Shown here: positions 63,288 to 64,000 of the stretch, piece by piece
Position numbering within the stretch: the first letter of the stretch is position 1
Layout of the letters: each line of letters starts with the position of its first letter
Source: CAVWGP01 sp963754645
Lineage (GTDB): Bacteria; Pseudomonadota; Alphaproteobacteria; Bin65
Direction: 5' to 3'
Assembly (NCBI GenBank): GCA_963754645.1
Contig: CAVWGP010000011.1
Location: forward strand, 620,001 to 684,000
DNA: 64,000 nt
The notes under the pieces: model-generated
What the model was told of the DNA's origin: nothing
Database searches by the model: none
Seen by the model: only the letters and a program-made list of their open reading frames with translations
Program-made: the position numbers and the translations under genes

Positions 63288-64000
63288 CTAGCGCGCCGGT
63301 GGGCAGGCGGGCTGGCCCGGCTGGCCGCAGGGCGGCGTTCGGCGCGCGGGCGGCGTGCCGGTCGCCGGCGGCGTGCCGGGCGGCGGCCCGGTGCGCGTGG
63401 ATGGCGGCGGCGTGCTTGGTGTTGCCGGTCCCGGTGGAACGCTGCGCGTTACCGGCGGTGTGGTGGGTCCTGTCGCTCCCGGCGGCGGCCCGGTGCGCGT
63501 GGACGGCGGCGTACCCGGTCCTGTCGCTCCCGGCGGCGTTCCGCCTGGCCGCGGCGCGGTGTACGTGGACGGCGGCGTACCCGGTCCTGTCGCTCCCGGC
63601 GGCGTTCCGCCTGGCGGCGGCGCGGTGCGCGTGGACGGCGGCGTACCCGGTCTTGTCGCTCCCGGCGGCGTTCCGCCTGGCCGCGGCGCGGTGCGGGTGG
63701 ACGGCGGCGTACCCGGCGTTGTCGTTCCCGGCGGCGTTCCGCCTGGCGGCGGCCCGGTGCGCGTGGACGGCGGCGTGCCTGGCGTTGTCGCTCCAGGCGG
63801 TGTTCCAACTGGCGGCGGCCCGGTGCGCGTGGACGGCGGCGTGCCCGGCGTTGTCGCTCCCGGCGGTGTTCCAACTGGCGGCGGCCCGGTGCGCGTGGAC
63901 GGCGGCGTACCCGGCGTTGTCGCTCCCGGCGGTGTTCCAACTGGCGGCGGCCCGGTGCGCGTGGACGGCGGCGTGCCCGGCGTTGTCGCTCCCGGCGGCG
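63288..64000 (-). CDS. Pro/Thr/Gly-rich tandem-repeat protein, partial (N-terminus outside window)
   Basis: An open frame of 236 complete codons ends at 63288 and has no start in the window. It consists of 22-residue repeats such as TPPGATTPGTPPSTRTGPPP, encoded by exact 66-base units, and ends PCGQPGQPACPPAR. Base composition is extremely G/C-rich. Low-complexity Pro-rich domains like this are often extracellular or cell-wall spacers; no domain can be named. It is upstream of recR on the same strand, and a terminator lies between them. Confidence 0.7.
   Translation of the reverse strand, partial: PPGATTPGTPPSTRTGPPPVGTPPGATTPGTPPSTRTGPPPVGTPPGATTPGTPPSTRTGPPPVGTPPGATTPGTPPSTRTGPPPGGTPPGTTTPGTPPSTRTAPRPGGTPPGATRPGTPPSTRTAPPPGGTPPGATGPGTPPSTYTAPRPGGTPPGATGPGTPPSTRTGPPPGATGPTTPPVTRSVPPGPATPSTPPPSTRTGPPPGTPPATGTPPARRTPPCGQPGQPACPPAR
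63435..64000. repeat. 66-bp tandem array
   Basis: The sequence ggacggcggcgt starts at 63501, 63567, 63633, 63699, 63765, 63831, 63897 and 63963, exactly 66 bases apart, giving at least eight copies that run off the right edge. Older, degenerate copies lie on the 63435-63500 side. A repeat length divisible by three keeps the frame. Confidence 0.95.

Noticed and set aside
63435..64000. CRISPR array or minisatellite without coding role
   Set aside because: The 66-base units are adjacent with no spacers and keep an open reading frame on the minus strand up to a stop followed by a terminator.

Overview
The window looks like the chromosome of a high-GC alphaproteobacterium, probably of the Rhodospirillales type. 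This rests on the conserved housekeeping order rpmH-rnpA-yidD-yidC-engB-argB followed by dapD, dapE, truA-fmt-def, rmuC and recR, on heavy G/C third-position use, and on the large number of periplasmic-binding-protein transporters. No rRNA is present, so lineage is inferred from gene order and protein style only.

Layout. Bases 1-4560 (minus strand) hold a taurine/nitrate-type ABC transporter with a DapA-like aldolase and a cupin protein. A DUF4258/DUF2283 pair is wedged into it beside the 3' remnant of a second permease. Bases 4700-7550 form a small accessory island: a DUF433 antitoxin with a truncated toxin, a palindromic mini-element, a trypsin-like protease plus a one-pass membrane protein, and a HigA antitoxin interrupted by an in-frame palindrome. 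Bases 7574-20540 are almost all transport on the minus strand: a DppABC-type peptide importer, a complete Liv-type branched-chain importer with a metal-site-poor M19 dipeptidase and an isochorismatase-fold amidase, and a DUF1028-DppD-DppF group. Bases 21048-25352 (plus) hold a TPP-dependent enzyme followed by a binding protein and two permeases without an ATPase.

Bases 26035-37724 look like a secretion locus: an animal-type haem peroxidase with RTX repeats, a type I secretion ABC protein and its HlyD-type adaptor, then a large VCBS-repeat/vWA surface protein. The two large proteins are the likely cargo of the exporter. After a tRNA-Arg come a lipoprotein, a xanthine-guanine phosphoribosyltransferase, two tandem EamA transporters, and a histidine kinase with a TVP38 protein. 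The rpmH-to-argB core, lysine biosynthesis genes, truA-fmt-def, rmuC, three tandem DUF4139 genes, recR and a Pro-rich tandem-repeat protein complete the window.

Quality. Many reading-frame breaks occur in genes that should be intact, including essential def (about five), fmt (two) and truA (one), as well as dppF, one DUF4139 copy, one binding-protein signal peptide and the VCBS gene (about six). This pattern points to small indel errors in the assembly, so frame breaks here should not be read as biology without rechecking.
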